DNA of 64,000 nt from Mycoemilia scoparia (taxonomy: Eukaryota > Kickxellomycota > Kickxellomycetes > Kickxellales > Kickxellaceae), in assembly GCA_027575805.1 (NCBI GenBank), contig JANBPU010000013.1, positions 1 through 64,000 of the forward strand, given 5' to 3'. Position 1 is the first letter of the stretch. Each line of letters opens with the position of its first letter. The notes under the pieces were generated by a model, which had not been told where the DNA came from, did not search any database, and saw only the letters and a program-made list of their open reading frames with translations. Positions 43,293 to 54,619 of the stretch are shown here, piece by piece. The translations under genes and the position numbers were made by a program.

Positions 43293-44645
43293 CTATTGTG
43301 GTTGCTGTTGTGACTGATGCTGCTGTTGTGACTGTGGCTGTTGCTGCTTATTCCAAGAAAGATAGGTATGGTCTCCAAGTCTTCTTGGCTTCGTGATGTG
43401 ACGCAGGGTAAATAGACATCCAAGAAGGACACAAAGACCTCCAACAACAATGTAAGCAATTCCGAGAACCGGGTTCCTACCGCCAATGAACGAGGTTGTT
43501 GAAACGACAATAGATTTGGTTCCGCCAAAAGATTCGACATCAAAATTCATATTTATATCGAAGCTGTACATGCCTGGCTTGAGTGGCTGGTCCTCGTTCT
43601 TTCCATAAAGCTTACGGAATGTCGGAAGACCGGCAGTACGCATCCAGACTTGGAATCTCTCGTCGTTCCTTAGGTCGGGGAGACCGGTGTCTTCAGTATA
43701 ATGATCTGGATAAATAGAGTCCCAATTTGGAGGAGGATAGACATCTTCAGGCTTGTATTTGGATGGCTTGTAGCGATCTTTATCCGATGACCACGAGATT
43801 CCTTTAGGCGAGAAGTCGTAAGTACTGCTTCCATCATCAGAAGAGTCTGATGAATTTGCTAGAGTAAAGTTGCTAATTGTATCGTTGAAAATAGAATTGG
43901 CAATAAGGCCACATGGATATATCGGTTTTACCACGTTATTAATGTTTCTTACTGCTAGCGGCTCACAATCTCCACCCTTTAGAGTTGAGGCAGAAACAGC
44001 ATCGCCTCTAAGCTGGTCTACGTTATAGCTCTTGACATAGCGTCTGTGGTTCTGATAGAAATTAGTCAGTTTATAGTACAAATAAACAGGGCTGTCGATC
44101 TGGTAAGGTAGCTGGAATCTGACTGTACACATATTGGTTTCGGTATTGTATCGGGCAGAGGGCTTTACGTTTGAGGAGTCAACAGTGCTTGAAAACTTTA
44201 GCTGATAAGAGTCAGGAGGAAGAGGCTGGTAACTATCGCCGGCAAAGTCTTTGCAGTGTGTATAGTTTATAGTCACCTCTGGGACCTGTAAAGTATGGCC
44301 GCATTAAGTAACAACTTTGATTAAGAGCTGGTCAAGTGCTGCCATGCCAAGTTAAGTTATATAGAATTACCTTGTTTGCAGCCCAAAGTAGAACGCCGCC
44401 AATTGGAGCAAATATAATGCCAATTATAAAGAAGGTTGGCAAAACGCTCTTTGGAGTCAAAAGAGGTTGCCAAGCGCGTAGGCGCTGCTGCTTGAATGCC
44501 GTATCTATATTTAGTTATGGAGGCAAATAGTTGACGGGTGCCAATGGCAAGGATGTAGGGAATTTATATTAGCAAAAGTTGGAAAATATAATATACGATG
44601 CTTACTTGACGGCTTCTTGCTTTTGTGCTGTTTATTCGAAGGCAT
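43293..44645 (-). CDS. CDC50: CDC50/LEM3 family P4-ATPase subunit
   Basis: Exons 44645-44606, 44504-44371 and 44285-43293 give 388 residues. A short basic N-terminus leads to Q-Q-R-L-R-A-W-Q-P and the first membrane segment ([12 protein letters not shown]). The large lumenal domain has the paired Cys residues, [14 protein letters not shown] and P-C-G-L-I-A-N-S. The second membrane segment (G-I-A-Y-I-V-V-G-G) is followed by [10 protein letters not shown]. It chaperones phospholipid flippases out of the ER and is needed for their transport. The Gln-rich last 20 residues are unusual. It converges with the oxidase gene, 202 bases apart. Confidence 0.92.
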
Positions 44646-45013
44646 GTATATGTATGATACACAAACACCACAAAACTAGAGTTGGATAGAAAAGCTTCAA
44701 GTGCAAATTTGGGCAAAGAAAGGAAAGCGAAGGGAAAATAAAGCCAGATCTGGGCACTAGTAATAAATTATGGTACAAGAATGACCACAAAGTGCACCCA
44801 CTAGCCACATGCTGTGGTATCTAGTCTACACACATTGTCCCTCCTAAAACATCAGAAGCCTTGTAAAGTGTACCTATTTTTAAACATGGACAAAATATAT
44901 TCAGAGCTTCATCTAAAGGCTTGGCATTTCTTGGGTTTGGTGCAGAGCTTCTATTTTATACCAGCATAGATAAACGATAGTAGCAAGAAAATACGAAAAA
45001 ATAGACTATAAAG
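44646..45013. other. Intergenic, no gene seen
   Basis: A 368-base spacer between two minus-strand genes. It should hold the CDC50 promoter; no element stands out. Confidence 0.35.
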
Positions 45014-46535
45014 TTACATGTATTGGTTTTGGAACTTCTGTAAATATGCACCTAGCATGTATTTGCCTTGGTTCCAGGCCTGTCGAAGATTCTCTGCTTC
45101 ATCGGAAGCCATAATCTTCCTTACCATTTCCTGGGCATTAGAACCCAACTCGCTGAAATCGAGGTCATTTGAAGACTTATTGAAGCCAGAATTGTTATTG
45201 TTGTCCTGGTCTCCAAAGAGTTGGGAAGAACTGATACTGTTGGAGCCATCAAAGCGATCGAGTGCCGAGAGACCGCTGGACCGGCTCAATCCAGAATTGT
45301 CGAATACCTGGTTGGAAGATATTGCTTTCACGTCATCTTTGGGCTTCGCTGCACCAGACTTTTGGAGTTTTGGACCAGAGCTCTTCATTCCCATTCTATA
45401 GAATCCCATGCCAAGACGTTCCATATCTTGGTCATCTTCGTCTTTGTTTTGATTATTATTGTTATTAAAGGTATGATCGCCAGAAATGTCTCTTGATTTG
45501 GGTCCAAGTGACCCAGACAGCTTGCTTTTACTCTTGTTGCTTGAAGTGCTGTCCTTCAAATCATCTGTTGCGGACGTGGCAGCAACAGATGGTGGTGGTT
45601 GGAATAGGCTGGCAGCCTCAGCTTTCTTTCTTTCCTCTTCTTCCTTGGCCTGCGCCTCAGCTTTGGCAACAATGTCATCAAAGTTGGACATAGTTGTTCC
45701 GCCCAACTTTTTAACACCACCCAGCTTCTTTTTTGATGACCCAAGTCCTTCTTTCTTCTTTGAAAGACCACCAGCTTTTGCCCCCAGAGTACGAGATCTA
45801 CTAGAAACTGTGGTGCTGCTAGCTTTTGTCGCAGAAACCTGTCCAAAGCTCGAAAATGAAGATGATTCGGCCTCTGGGTCGCTTGAAGGAGATGAAAGAC
45901 CAATTAGGTCTCCAGCCTGTGCCTGGATGGGAGACTTGGCATTGTCAATAGAAGGGCTTATAGCAGAATTGGCTGGAGATGCGGGTACATCAGAAGGTCG
46001 CTCTTCAAGTAGAAGCTTCCTGGATAAATTGTCGATATGTTTTTTATATTGAACTGCAGTAGAGCATGTATATTTCTCCTTAGCATTAGATGCGGAGTTT
46101 GCGTCCAAGAACCTAGCCCCACCATGAGTCTTCCAGAATTCAGCAGCATTTCTGTTACCTCCGGCTTTCATTCTATATAACTGATCCCACTTCCAAGAAT
46201 CGAGGTTTGTTGATCTACAGTATATATGAATATATATTTGATTCATGATATTAAAAAACGGGTGTCGCAATCTCTAATGATCGTATCTGTAGTCATGATG
46301 CACATTCGAATCTACAAACATTGGCACACAAAGCCTACCTGACAAAGCTAACGTGTACTCCAAGACTTCTATGGATGCCAGAGCAATCTAAACACAGGTA
46401 AATTCCATATGTGACACTGCTCCATGTAGGCGTCTTTTTGCCACAATCGAAACACATTGAGTTTTCGCTCTGTTTGGCTCTTATTTGCCGAAAGAAGTCG
46501 GCAATCACCTCGCGGGATGGGTTAGATGAAGACAT
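45014..46535 (-). CDS. GLO3: ArfGAP2/3-type Arf GTPase-activating protein
   Basis: Exons 46535-46339 and 46214-45014 give 465 residues. The ArfGAP zinc finger lies at residues 28-51 (C-F-D-C...C-L-D-C). The catalytic Arg region follows in [13 protein letters not shown], with the intron inside the next Arg codon. W-K-W-D-Q-L then G-G-N-R-N-A complete the domain. The long tail has K/G-rich repeats and the ArfGAP2/3 C-terminal pattern (G-M-G-F-Y-R-M-G and F-G-D-Q, S-S-Q-L-F-G). It stimulates GTP hydrolysis on Arf1 at the Golgi during COPI retrograde transport. Yeast Glo3 is the likely counterpart. ATG at 46535 chosen by homology of the start. Confidence 0.88.
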
Positions 46536-47425
46536 TTGCCAATGAGTAGTAAGTATTATAGCAGAAGGTAAAGGTAGCAAAGCAAAGGGGTCACGGTAGT
46601 GATGATATATGGGTGAGTGACCTGTATTCGGGGTATGCAATAAAGGGCCCAATCAGCAGCCGTTCCAAAATGCGTGGATACAATTTAAACTAATCAGTTT
46701 CATTTTGATTCAAATTTTGTCCCAAGAATCTTTTGGAGCTCAATTACAAATAGCCTTGCCATTCTCCAAATAAGAGTTCGTGCTAGTTGCATCTTGTATG
46801 ATTTGTGATTTTTTCTACAAAGAAGCTGGGATATTTATTAAGAAAAATAGTTGGAATACATTTGTTTCTTCGCTATTAGATCATGTTGAGGATTTGTGTC
46901 CCTATATCAGTCTTTAAATGTTGAAGATAATATATTATTATTTTTATGCCCCTATATCTTGACATCAGAATGGGTATGTGCTCTTGCGTGTGGCGCTTTG
47001 GGGCCATTTCTTCGCTGCACAGATGTGTGACTCAGGAGCCAGGATTTTGAAAGTACAGTCTCTGTGGGGATAGCAAATCGGGAGTTTTGGTACTTTGGGA
47101 CAGCAGGTTAAGCCAAAAAACCCAGTTCAAAAGTCACGGGGATACACAATGGATACTTGGATATATATCCTTGTAGCACGCACACAATGGACAAGACTAA
47201 TTCGCTCCTGCATAAATATTCAAACCAGCGTATAGGCTTTATCAAAGTCCGATGGTGGGCAGCAGGCAAGATTGCCCATGAATCTGCGTTTTGAAGATCA
47301 TTTTTGAAAACCTACTGTATCGATTCTTGTAATAATGTACTGGGATTTTTTAGGTTGGACGGCAGGAAATTCTTTAATAGGCTTGAGCTACTCGAGAGTG
47401 TTATAAATCTCTAGACCGATGTCTC
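46536..47425. promoter_or_regulatory. Divergent intergenic region
   Basis: 890 bases between the GLO3-like (minus) and ABC transporter (plus) starts, holding both promoters. 'TTATAAA' at 47401-47407 lies too near the ABC start at 47426 unless the second Met is used. No gene seen. Confidence 0.35.
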
Positions 47426-50400
47426 ATGGACTTGAAAGGAAAGGATATTACCTCAACTTTCAGCGTTTTTCTATCGCCCTTATTTTTTATTACCTATAAT
47501 ATTAGAAGATCCGAGATGAGCAGCGAAGAGACGCGAAGCAGTTATTCGCAAGAGACTCGTCCGAATAGCAGGGACGGATTTCACCAGCAGCCCCGGCCCT
47601 TTCTTGAAACCGCCAGCTGGTGGGATGTTTTTACGTTTGGCTGGATGACTCCGATGATATGGAAATATGGGCGTAAGCGTGGGGGTATAAAGGAGTCAAT
47701 TCTCCCCGACCTGGTTGCTAGTGACGATGCTGGAGAAATGGCAAAAATAATGGAGAAATCTTGGGAGAGGGAGGTTCGACTTGGACGCTATTCTTTATGG
47801 CGAGTTTTGTGGGACATTACCGGCCCTACCTTTTGCTTGGCTGGTATAATCGGACTGACAGAGTCAATATTCAAGCTGGGACAAGCCATTTGTCTGAGCT
47901 ATCTCATCAAATTCTTCCAAAAGAAGGACAAAGACCCAAAAGAGGGATATCTCATTGCCCTTGGGATGTGTTTGTGTGTTCTAATCCAGGGCTTTCTACA
48001 CCACCATTACTTTTGGCCAGCTGTTCGCTCAGGATACAGAGCGCGAGTTGGTCTCATTGCATTTCTATTCCGAAAGTCGCTTTTGTTGTCTGCATCCTCG
48101 CCGCTGTCAACAGGTACAGTGGTCAACCTGATTTCCAACGATGTCCAGCCATTTGATACATGTTCGGGATATTTCCATTACATATGGATTGGTCCGGCAG
48201 AGGTGATCATGGTCTTCGCCTTTCTTTATATCAACATTGGAGCGGCCACTATTGTCGCTGTCGGGATATTCATATTGGTTATTCCGCTCCAGGTCATCAT
48301 TTCTAGAAAATACTCTTCCTATCGCTCAGAAACTGTTAAAGGACGCGATAGCCGCATACGTCTGCAGACCGACATATTGTCTGGCATTGAAGTGATTAAA
48401 CTCTCCGCTTGGGAAAAGCCCCTTGCAAAGCAGGTCCAAGCCCTGCGTGACCAAGAATACAGATACCTGCGTCGCTCAAGCAGGCTTAAGGTCCTCAATG
48501 AGGCCATGTTTGTAAGCTCAGGGGAAATTGTATGCTTGTTTGCATTTCTAACCCTGTGGGGTATTACTGCATATCATGGACATCCAATTGCTGGAGCGAA
48601 GGGCTTCACTGCTGCAGAAATATTCCCAAGTATGGCCTTCTTTAACATGGTCAGACAAACTGCCACAAACTTTACCCCACATGCCTTTGAGGGTTTGGCT
48701 GAAATCAGAGTAAGCATTGGACGCATAAAGGAATTTTTGCGCGCAACCGAAGATGCTTCGAAGCCCAGGCAAGCAACCATGGCCCATGGCGAAGAGAATG
48801 GAGTCCAGGGCAGCGATTTGGTGGTAAGCATGGACAATTCGACAATGGGATGGAGCAGCAAAGTCGCAGAACAGCCCAAGGCAGCATCGCGAACATCGAT
48901 ATCAACAATGCGCTCTGCTTTAGACAACCCATTAGGCCCTGCAGTTCTGTTCAATATAAATCTTAAGCTCCACAAAGGAGAGCTCTTGGCCATCACTGGG
49001 CCTGTCGGAAGCGGCAAGTCATCGTTGTGCTACTCAATTCTTGGCGAGATGTTAACATTGGGTGGCAACGTGTCCGTTAATACGCCAAATAAGGCTATCG
49101 CTTATGCTTCTCAGACACCATGGATATTTGCTGGGTCGGTTCTTGACAACATTCTATTTGGACGCCCGTACAACGAGGCTCGATTCAGGAAAGTGTGCAC
49201 TGCGTGTGCCTTGGACCATGACTTGGAGATATTTGAGGAACGCGAATTGACGCTGATTGGAGAACGCGGAGTGAGTCTGAGTGGTGGTCAGAGAGCTCGC
49301 GTCGCCTTGGCTAGGGCTGTTTATGGCGAGGATGACGATCTTTACATACTGGATGATCCGCTATCAGCAGTTGACCCCAAGGTTGCTCGTCACATCTTTG
49401 AAAATGTTATATGTGGGCTGCTGGATGGAAAGCCTCGCATACTCGTGACCCATCAGCTCCAGTTTGTCAAGCACTGCGACTCAATTGCAGTGCTTAGAGA
49501 TGGCTACATTACTAGCTACGGGTCTAGCAAAGAGGTGCTTGAAAATAAAGATAATAGGGATGAGGATGGCGACAAGTTCCTTGCTTTCTTGCAGGATAAA
49601 AATATAGAATCTGAAGTACAAAGTATCCAAAGCGAGTCTGTTCCATCAACAGAGCATGGTGATGAATATCACCATGATCAAGCACAAATTGAGGATGAGG
49701 AATCGAAGAATGACGATGCCTTAAATGTAGAGCTAATGAGAGCACAGACGATTTCAAGCGAACAGCACGAAGAAGATAGCAGCAAAGAGGCTACTGATAA
49801 CGCAATGTTCAAAATAGGCAGCGAAGAAGACAAAGAGAGTGGAAATACACCGCTCAGTACATATATCCGCTTCTTTGGGCTCGGGGAGCCATACTTATTT
49901 GTTATTGGAACATTCTTGCTGCTCATTTTACAGCAGGCCTCGATGATGGGAGCTGACTACTACTTGTCCAGGCTTGTATCCTGGCCGGTTGAACGGCAAG
50001 CCCAGCCCAAATCAATTGGAATCTACCTCGGGCTCATTGTTATTATGGTGTGTCTATCCCTCCTTGCAACCGCGGCTCTATTCCACCTGGTCTTGTGCGC
50101 ATCCCAAAAGCTATTCACGCTTATGCTGGAATCTACCCTCGCAGCACCCTTGGCATTTTTCCAGGCACAGCCCTTAGGCAGAATCCTCAACAGGTTTAGC
50201 AAAGACCAGAGCAACATTGACGAGCTGCTCCCATTCAACTTTGTCGATACGGCCCAGAGTGTCATCCAAATCCTTGGCGCTGTGGTTTTTGTCTGCATTG
50301 CCAACTATTGGATTGTGATTTCTCTGCCATTCATTTTTGGGCTTTTCTACTATCTTCGCCAGGTATACATGTCGACAAGCCGCCAAGTCAAACGTATTGA

Positions 50401-51643
50401 GAGCATCACTCGAAGCCCAGTCTATGCACATCTCTCTGAGGCATTAGACGGGCTGCCTACAATCAGATCATTCAATGCTGGGTCGCGGTTTATAGAAAAA
50501 TTCGAGAAAGCCCAGAACCGCAACAGCCGTGCCTTCTTCACATTTTTAGGCGCCGCCAGATGGCTTGGATTCAGACTGGATACAACCACCGCCCTTTTCT
50601 TCTGCTTGTCGGCATTAACCATTGTCGCTATGCGTGATAGCATCCGCCCGGGTATGGTTGGCTTGTCACTTTCATACATCCTGCTTCTTATTGGAAATGT
50701 CCAGTGGGCCATTCGCCAAAGCATAGAGGTTGAGATCACCTTTATATCTGTTGAGCGCAATATGGCATACACCATCCTACCTAAGGAGGAGACGGAGGAC
50801 GATGCTTCCAATGCCATGACTCTGACGGGTGAATGGCCAACCGAGGGTGAGGTCGAGTTCAAGAGCCTGAATCTGTGCTACCCTTCGAGCACCAAACCAT
50901 CTCTGCGCAATGTGTCGCTAAAGATAGGGAAACACGAAAAGATAGGCGTCATTGGAAGAACTGGTGCTGGAAAGTCCTCTCTATTAAGCTGCCTTTTCCG
51001 CCTCGTCGAGCCTTATCCAAAGGGATGTTTGGAGATCGATGGCATCGATATTTCGCGTTTACGCCTGAGGGATCTAAGGTCGCATTTGAGCATCATTCCT
51101 CAAGAGCCATTCCTATTTGAGGGAACAATCCGTTTCAACATCGATCCATTCTGCGAATATAGTGATGAGCAAATATGGGCCGCTTTGGAAGCCGCAGAGC
51201 TCAAGAAATTTATATCTAGACTCCCAAGCCAGCTTGAGACGCCGGTGGTGGAGAATGGGCGCAACTTTAGTGTCGGTCAGAGACAACTGATATCGATGTG
51301 TAGGGCCATACTTCATAACAGAAAGGTTGTTGTGATGGACGAGGCCACAGCAAATGTTGATTTACACACGGACAAGCTTATACAGCGGTCGATTCACTCG
51401 CACTTTAGCCAAGCAACTGTTTTAACCATAGCACATAGGCTGCACACTGTTATATGTGAGGGCTATGACCGCATCCTAGTGCTTGACCAGGGCAGGGTGG
51501 TGGAGTTTGGTGAACCCTGGGAACTTCTACAAGACTCAAGTGGCTGGCTGTCACGCATTGTTGCCGAAACAGGCCCAGAAACGGCAAAAGCACTCAGATC
51601 GGCCGCTGAGGAGCACTATATACAAAAGAATGGCCAAATATAA
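47426..51643 (+). CDS. MRP-type (ABCC) full-length ABC transporter
   Basis: A single exon of 1405 residues. Layout: membrane domain 1 (about 95-430), nucleotide-binding domain 1 (about 510-710), acidic linker (to 810), membrane domain 2 (about 825-1110), nucleotide-binding domain 2 (about 1150-1390). NBD1 has Walker A G-P-V-G-S-G-K-S-S, signature L-S-G-G-Q and Walker B Y-I-L-D-D. NBD2 has G-R-T-G-A-G-K-S-S, the ABCC-style signature F-S-V-G-Q-R-Q and V-V-M-D-E-A. There is no extra N-terminal membrane domain, so it resembles the short MRPs (Yor1 type). Such pumps export drugs and conjugates from plasma or vacuole membrane. The true start may be the second Met at 47516. Confidence 0.93.
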   Translation: MDLKGKDITSTFSVFLSPLFFITYNIRRSEMSSEETRSSYSQETRPNSRDGFHQQPRPFLETASWWDVFTFGWMTPMIWKYGRKRGGIKESILPDLVASDDAGEMAKIMEKSWEREVRLGRYSLWRVLWDITGPTFCLAGIIGLTESIFKLGQAICLSYLIKFFQKKDKDPKEGYLIALGMCLCVLIQGFLHHHYFWPAVRSGYRARVGLIAFLFRKSLLLSASSPLSTGTVVNLISNDVQPFDTCSGYFHYIWIGPAEVIMVFAFLYINIGAATIVAVGIFILVIPLQVIISRKYSSYRSETVKGRDSRIRLQTDILSGIEVIKLSAWEKPLAKQVQALRDQEYRYLRRSSRLKVLNEAMFVSSGEIVCLFAFLTLWGITAYHGHPIAGAKGFTAAEIFPSMAFFNMVRQTATNFTPHAFEGLAEIRVSIGRIKEFLRATEDASKPRQATMAHGEENGVQGSDLVVSMDNSTMGWSSKVAEQPKAASRTSISTMRSALDNPLGPAVLFNINLKLHKGELLAITGPVGSGKSSLCYSILGEMLTLGGNVSVNTPNKAIAYASQTPWIFAGSVLDNILFGRPYNEARFRKVCTACALDHDLEIFEERELTLIGERGVSLSGGQRARVALARAVYGEDDDLYILDDPLSAVDPKVARHIFENVICGLLDGKPRILVTHQLQFVKHCDSIAVLRDGYITSYGSSKEVLENKDNRDEDGDKFLAFLQDKNIESEVQSIQSESVPSTEHGDEYHHDQAQIEDEESKNDDALNVELMRAQTISSEQHEEDSSKEATDNAMFKIGSEEDKESGNTPLSTYIRFFGLGEPYLFVIGTFLLLILQQASMMGADYYLSRLVSWPVERQAQPKSIGIYLGLIVIMVCLSLLATAALFHLVLCASQKLFTLMLESTLAAPLAFFQAQPLGRILNRFSKDQSNIDELLPFNFVDTAQSVIQILGAVVFVCIANYWIVISLPFIFGLFYYLRQVYMSTSRQVKRIESITRSPVYAHLSEALDGLPTIRSFNAGSRFIEKFEKAQNRNSRAFFTFLGAARWLGFRLDTTTALFFCLSALTIVAMRDSIRPGMVGLSLSYILLLIGNVQWAIRQSIEVEITFISVERNMAYTILPKEETEDDASNAMTLTGEWPTEGEVEFKSLNLCYPSSTKPSLRNVSLKIGKHEKIGVIGRTGAGKSSLLSCLFRLVEPYPKGCLEIDGIDISRLRLRDLRSHLSIIPQEPFLFEGTIRFNIDPFCEYSDEQIWAALEAAELKKFISRLPSQLETPVVENGRNFSVGQRQLISMCRAILHNRKVVVMDEATANVDLHTDKLIQRSIHSHFSQATVLTIAHRLHTVICEGYDRILVLDQGRVVEFGEPWELLQDSSGWLSRIVAETGPETAKALRSAAEEHYIQKNGQI

Positions 51644-51774
51644 CACGCCTGGCAGGAATTAAGCCGTCCATTTAACTTTTCTATCCATTGATATATCGCT
51701 GCCCGCCTTTTCTTTATATTGTCACTTTTGCTATTTAATTGAAATATTATAATGTTTTATACAGCCAAATTTCA

Positions 51775-52018
51775 CATATGGGTAGTTATTTTTGAAGGGT
51801 GAATGCTTACTAGTAAAACTGGACACCCATTTGGCTGTGATTGCTGTCCCTATAATCATTGGTCACCAAAATTTACTCTTCAAAAATTATTGTCCATATG
51901 GGTGACAATTTTTGAAGGGTGTCCATTTGATAATAGACTCTGATCATCCATTTGGCTGGGATTGCCCCTATAATCGCAGGCCACCAAAAGTCACCCTTCA
52001 AAAATTATGATCCATATT
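51775..52018. repeat. Two head-to-tail MITE-like elements sharing CATATG
   Basis: Copy one spans 51775-51900 and copy two 51895-52018. CATATG at 51895-51900 is both the right flank of the first and the left flank of the second. Each starts GGGTAGTTATTTTTGAAGGGTG or GGTGACAATTTTTGAAGGGTG and ends in CTTCAAAAATTAT...CC. They lie between the ABC transporter and the downstream secreted-protein gene, whose stop is 53 bases away. Confidence 0.75.
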
Positions 52019-52070
52019 TTATATTAAATAGCAAAATGTTCCATTTAATGGCAAATTGAAAACAAGAGGC

Positions 52071-53759
52071 CTAACCTTTATATAGCTCTGGACTAGGTCC
52101 CTCTAACATTTTAAGGTCCCTATAACTCAAGACATCAATTTCATAGTATAACCATTGCATAGATGAAACGTCCTCTATCTTGCACTTGTAAATATACGTC
52201 TCCCTCACATATCCGCTATCTTTGCCTTCGCTATCAACTTCATCGTTGTCATCTTCATCATCCAAGTAGTAATAATGACCTGCAGCTTTGAATCTATCCA
52301 GTCCTACAAATACACATAGCCATTGACCATCCTTTTTGGCTACAAAGAAATATGGCTTAGTGTAGTTATATCGAACAAAGTCACTGATATAATCATCAAT
52401 TTTCGAAACATCGTCCATAGGAACTACCAATGGATTAATGTCAAAACCATCCACAGCCCCGCTATAAAATCTCTCGTTGTAAGCTCTTAAGGATTGTTGG
52501 CCTAGATTCTCGGTCATATGAGCACCAATCCCTTCTGGGATTTCCTTCTTGTCATAATAGACAAATACATCAATATCCATGTTGGTAGGAAATTTTAATT
52601 CCTTGACAAATCCTTTGATATCCTTTTCCTCTGGAGAAACAACAGAGTATAGTGAAGGTATCTTTATACGGTGTGCTTTTGCTGAATATAAATATTGGGT
52701 ATGGGATATTGAGTACTTTAAGACTCTTATTTCTTGGTTTATTCGGTTTGTAAGCACGACCACCCAACAATTATTAACGATGGTGTCTAACACAATGAAG
52801 GAGGCCTTCTTTCCCCTGGAGTTTTCTATAAACTCGTATGGGTCAGATACAGCATTGGGGATTAGTTGAACATTTTCGAAATGCTGCGGATCATACTCTT
52901 CACCCAAGATATTATAAATTTCTTGGTTGAAGTCAATAGATTCGTGATGGTAGACTTGAAGGGTTTTTTTAGATAGAACGCTATAGTCTTCAAATTCATA
53001 ATCATCAGCAATCTCTATAGCCACCTCGAAAACTTTGTCAAGACTTGTGATCCCTCCGCCATTATTACTAGTAGTGATTATAGACTCAATATCTTCTTTC
53101 CACTTTGGATCAATGAAATCCAGCAATATTTCAATCTTTTTTGCTTCTGATAACCAGTCCACCGTTTCAAAGATCGTCTGCAACTTCTTTATTTGACATT
53201 TGGATACTTTGTACAGAAGTGGCTGCCTAAGAAAAGTCTTGAGATATAGTCCGTCATATACATCTTGCGTACCCTCCACATTTTTAAAGAATGCTAGTTT
53301 TTTTATATCCCAGCTTGTAAGGCACTCGTCCATAGCCACGCTTTTGAATATGTCTCTATATTCTTCAGGTATGTGGAAAGACATGCGTAGATCCCAGTCC
53401 TTCTCAGGAATACGCTGTTCTAACATTGAATGCTCAAAAGTATCGAGCATATGGACAAGACCACTGTATTGTTCGTTAAAGTGGGCGTCATTCCATGGTA
53501 AACTTCCTCCTTTTTGTTGCATTAAGTGAGGTAATGGCCTGCTGGATACGCTAGTATCGAACATATAGATAGGATCACCGTGTTGTTCGTTAAAGTGGGC
53601 ATCATTCCATGGTAAACTTCCCCCTTTTTGTTGCTTTGAGTTAGGCAATGGGCTGCTGGACACGCTAGTATCATCGTCACCATCATCATCATTGTCCATG
53701 GCAGAGTAGCAACAGTAACAAAGTATAGAAAAGATCAAAACAAATAAAAAGGTACGCAT
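52071..53759 (-). CDS. Secreted protein of unknown function with an N-terminal duplication
   Basis: 562 residues in one exon, starting with a signal peptide (F-L-F-V-L-I-F-S-I-L-C). An acidic Asp run follows, and then two copies of a segment of about 38 residues beginning 'DTSVSS' and containing 'QQKGGSLPWNDAHFNEQ'. The rest has many Tyr, Asp and Glu, and no motif, repeat or Cys pattern I recognise. A possible ubiquitin-ligase- or nuclease-like fold cannot be judged by eye. The strong acidity and secretion signal would fit a wall or host-facing protein, but that is only inference. Codon use is AT-rich like the surrounding spacers and unlike the housekeeping genes. Confidence 0.7.
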   Translation of the reverse strand: MRTFLFVLIFSILCYCCYSAMDNDDDGDDDTSVSSSPLPNSKQQKGGSLPWNDAHFNEQHGDPIYMFDTSVSSRPLPHLMQQKGGSLPWNDAHFNEQYSGLVHMLDTFEHSMLEQRIPEKDWDLRMSFHIPEEYRDIFKSVAMDECLTSWDIKKLAFFKNVEGTQDVYDGLYLKTFLRQPLLYKVSKCQIKKLQTIFETVDWLSEAKKIEILLDFIDPKWKEDIESIITTSNNGGGITSLDKVFEVAIEIADDYEFEDYSVLSKKTLQVYHHESIDFNQEIYNILGEEYDPQHFENVQLIPNAVSDPYEFIENSRGKKASFIVLDTIVNNCWVVVLTNRINQEIRVLKYSISHTQYLYSAKAHRIKIPSLYSVVSPEEKDIKGFVKELKFPTNMDIDVFVYYDKKEIPEGIGAHMTENLGQQSLRAYNERFYSGAVDGFDINPLVVPMDDVSKIDDYISDFVRYNYTKPYFFVAKKDGQWLCVFVGLDRFKAAGHYYYLDDEDDNDEVDSEGKDSGYVRETYIYKCKIEDVSSMQWLYYEIDVLSYRDLKMLEGPSPELYKG

Positions 53760-54619
53760 TATAGTTGGTGAAAATTCATATTATGGATTCAATCTTTATA
53801 TTTTAGCTATTCAAACTGCTTTTATATGTTGGCCAGAAAGTACCAGAGAACATTGTGGGAGCATAGTTTTTCTGAACAGCACAAAATGGCAATTGCGGTG
53901 CTCCTATTTCAGTCAAATAAGTAGATCGCTAAATAGTATGTTAAATTGGGCGCGTTCATCACTGGAATTCAAACAAGATATAACAGGCATTATACAGGCG
54001 ATAATTTTTGAAGGGCGATTTTTGGTGGCCAACTGATCAGTGGTCAAAGGCGCATGTATGTGCAAATTCATATGCACACACACAAAAAGAGTTGTATAAT
54101 ACCAAATATGATTCGAAGGTGAGTGAACTGGCTTGTTTATTCGGAGGCAAGTCAAATGTATTTCTATTTATAGTATAAAGATAATATGGGTAGTTATTTT
54201 TGAAGGGTGACCATCTACTAACAAATGGTTATCATCCATTTGGCTGTAGTTTCCCCTATAACCTTTGGCCACCAAAAATTATGATCCATATGGGAGGTTA
54301 TTTTTAAAGGGTGAATGTTTGCTAGTAAAACTGGACATCCACTTGGCTGCGATTGCCTCCTATAATCATTGGCCTCCAAAATGCACCCTTCAGAAATTAT
54401 AACTTGTATCTTGAAAAATAAAGCCATACATTCCAAGCAATAAAGTGTGGTAGTAATGCCAAAAAGACAGGCAAACACGCTTTTTTACTTTGATTATAAT
54501 AGGCGGTGATCACTTGATTGATCAACCAGAAATTCAAATATTTGTTAAGCTTGGTTTTTGTGATATTTTTTACCACTAGGCTTTTTACTCTGACAACTTT
54601 TAGACCTTTTATAATCAGA
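53760..54619. repeat. Divergent intergenic region with a MITE pair (54184-54409) and a fragment
   Basis: 54184-54292 and 54287-54409 are two MITE-like copies in tandem, again sharing one CATATG (54287-54292). A fragment with the same left end (ATAATTTTTGAAGGGCG, TTTTGGTGGCCAA) lies at about 53998-54060. The remaining bases should hold the promoters of the secreted-protein and MTR4 genes. Confidence 0.65.

Noticed and set aside
45486..46052. 188-codon open frame on the plus strand
   Set aside because: It is the antisense shadow of the ArfGAP tail.
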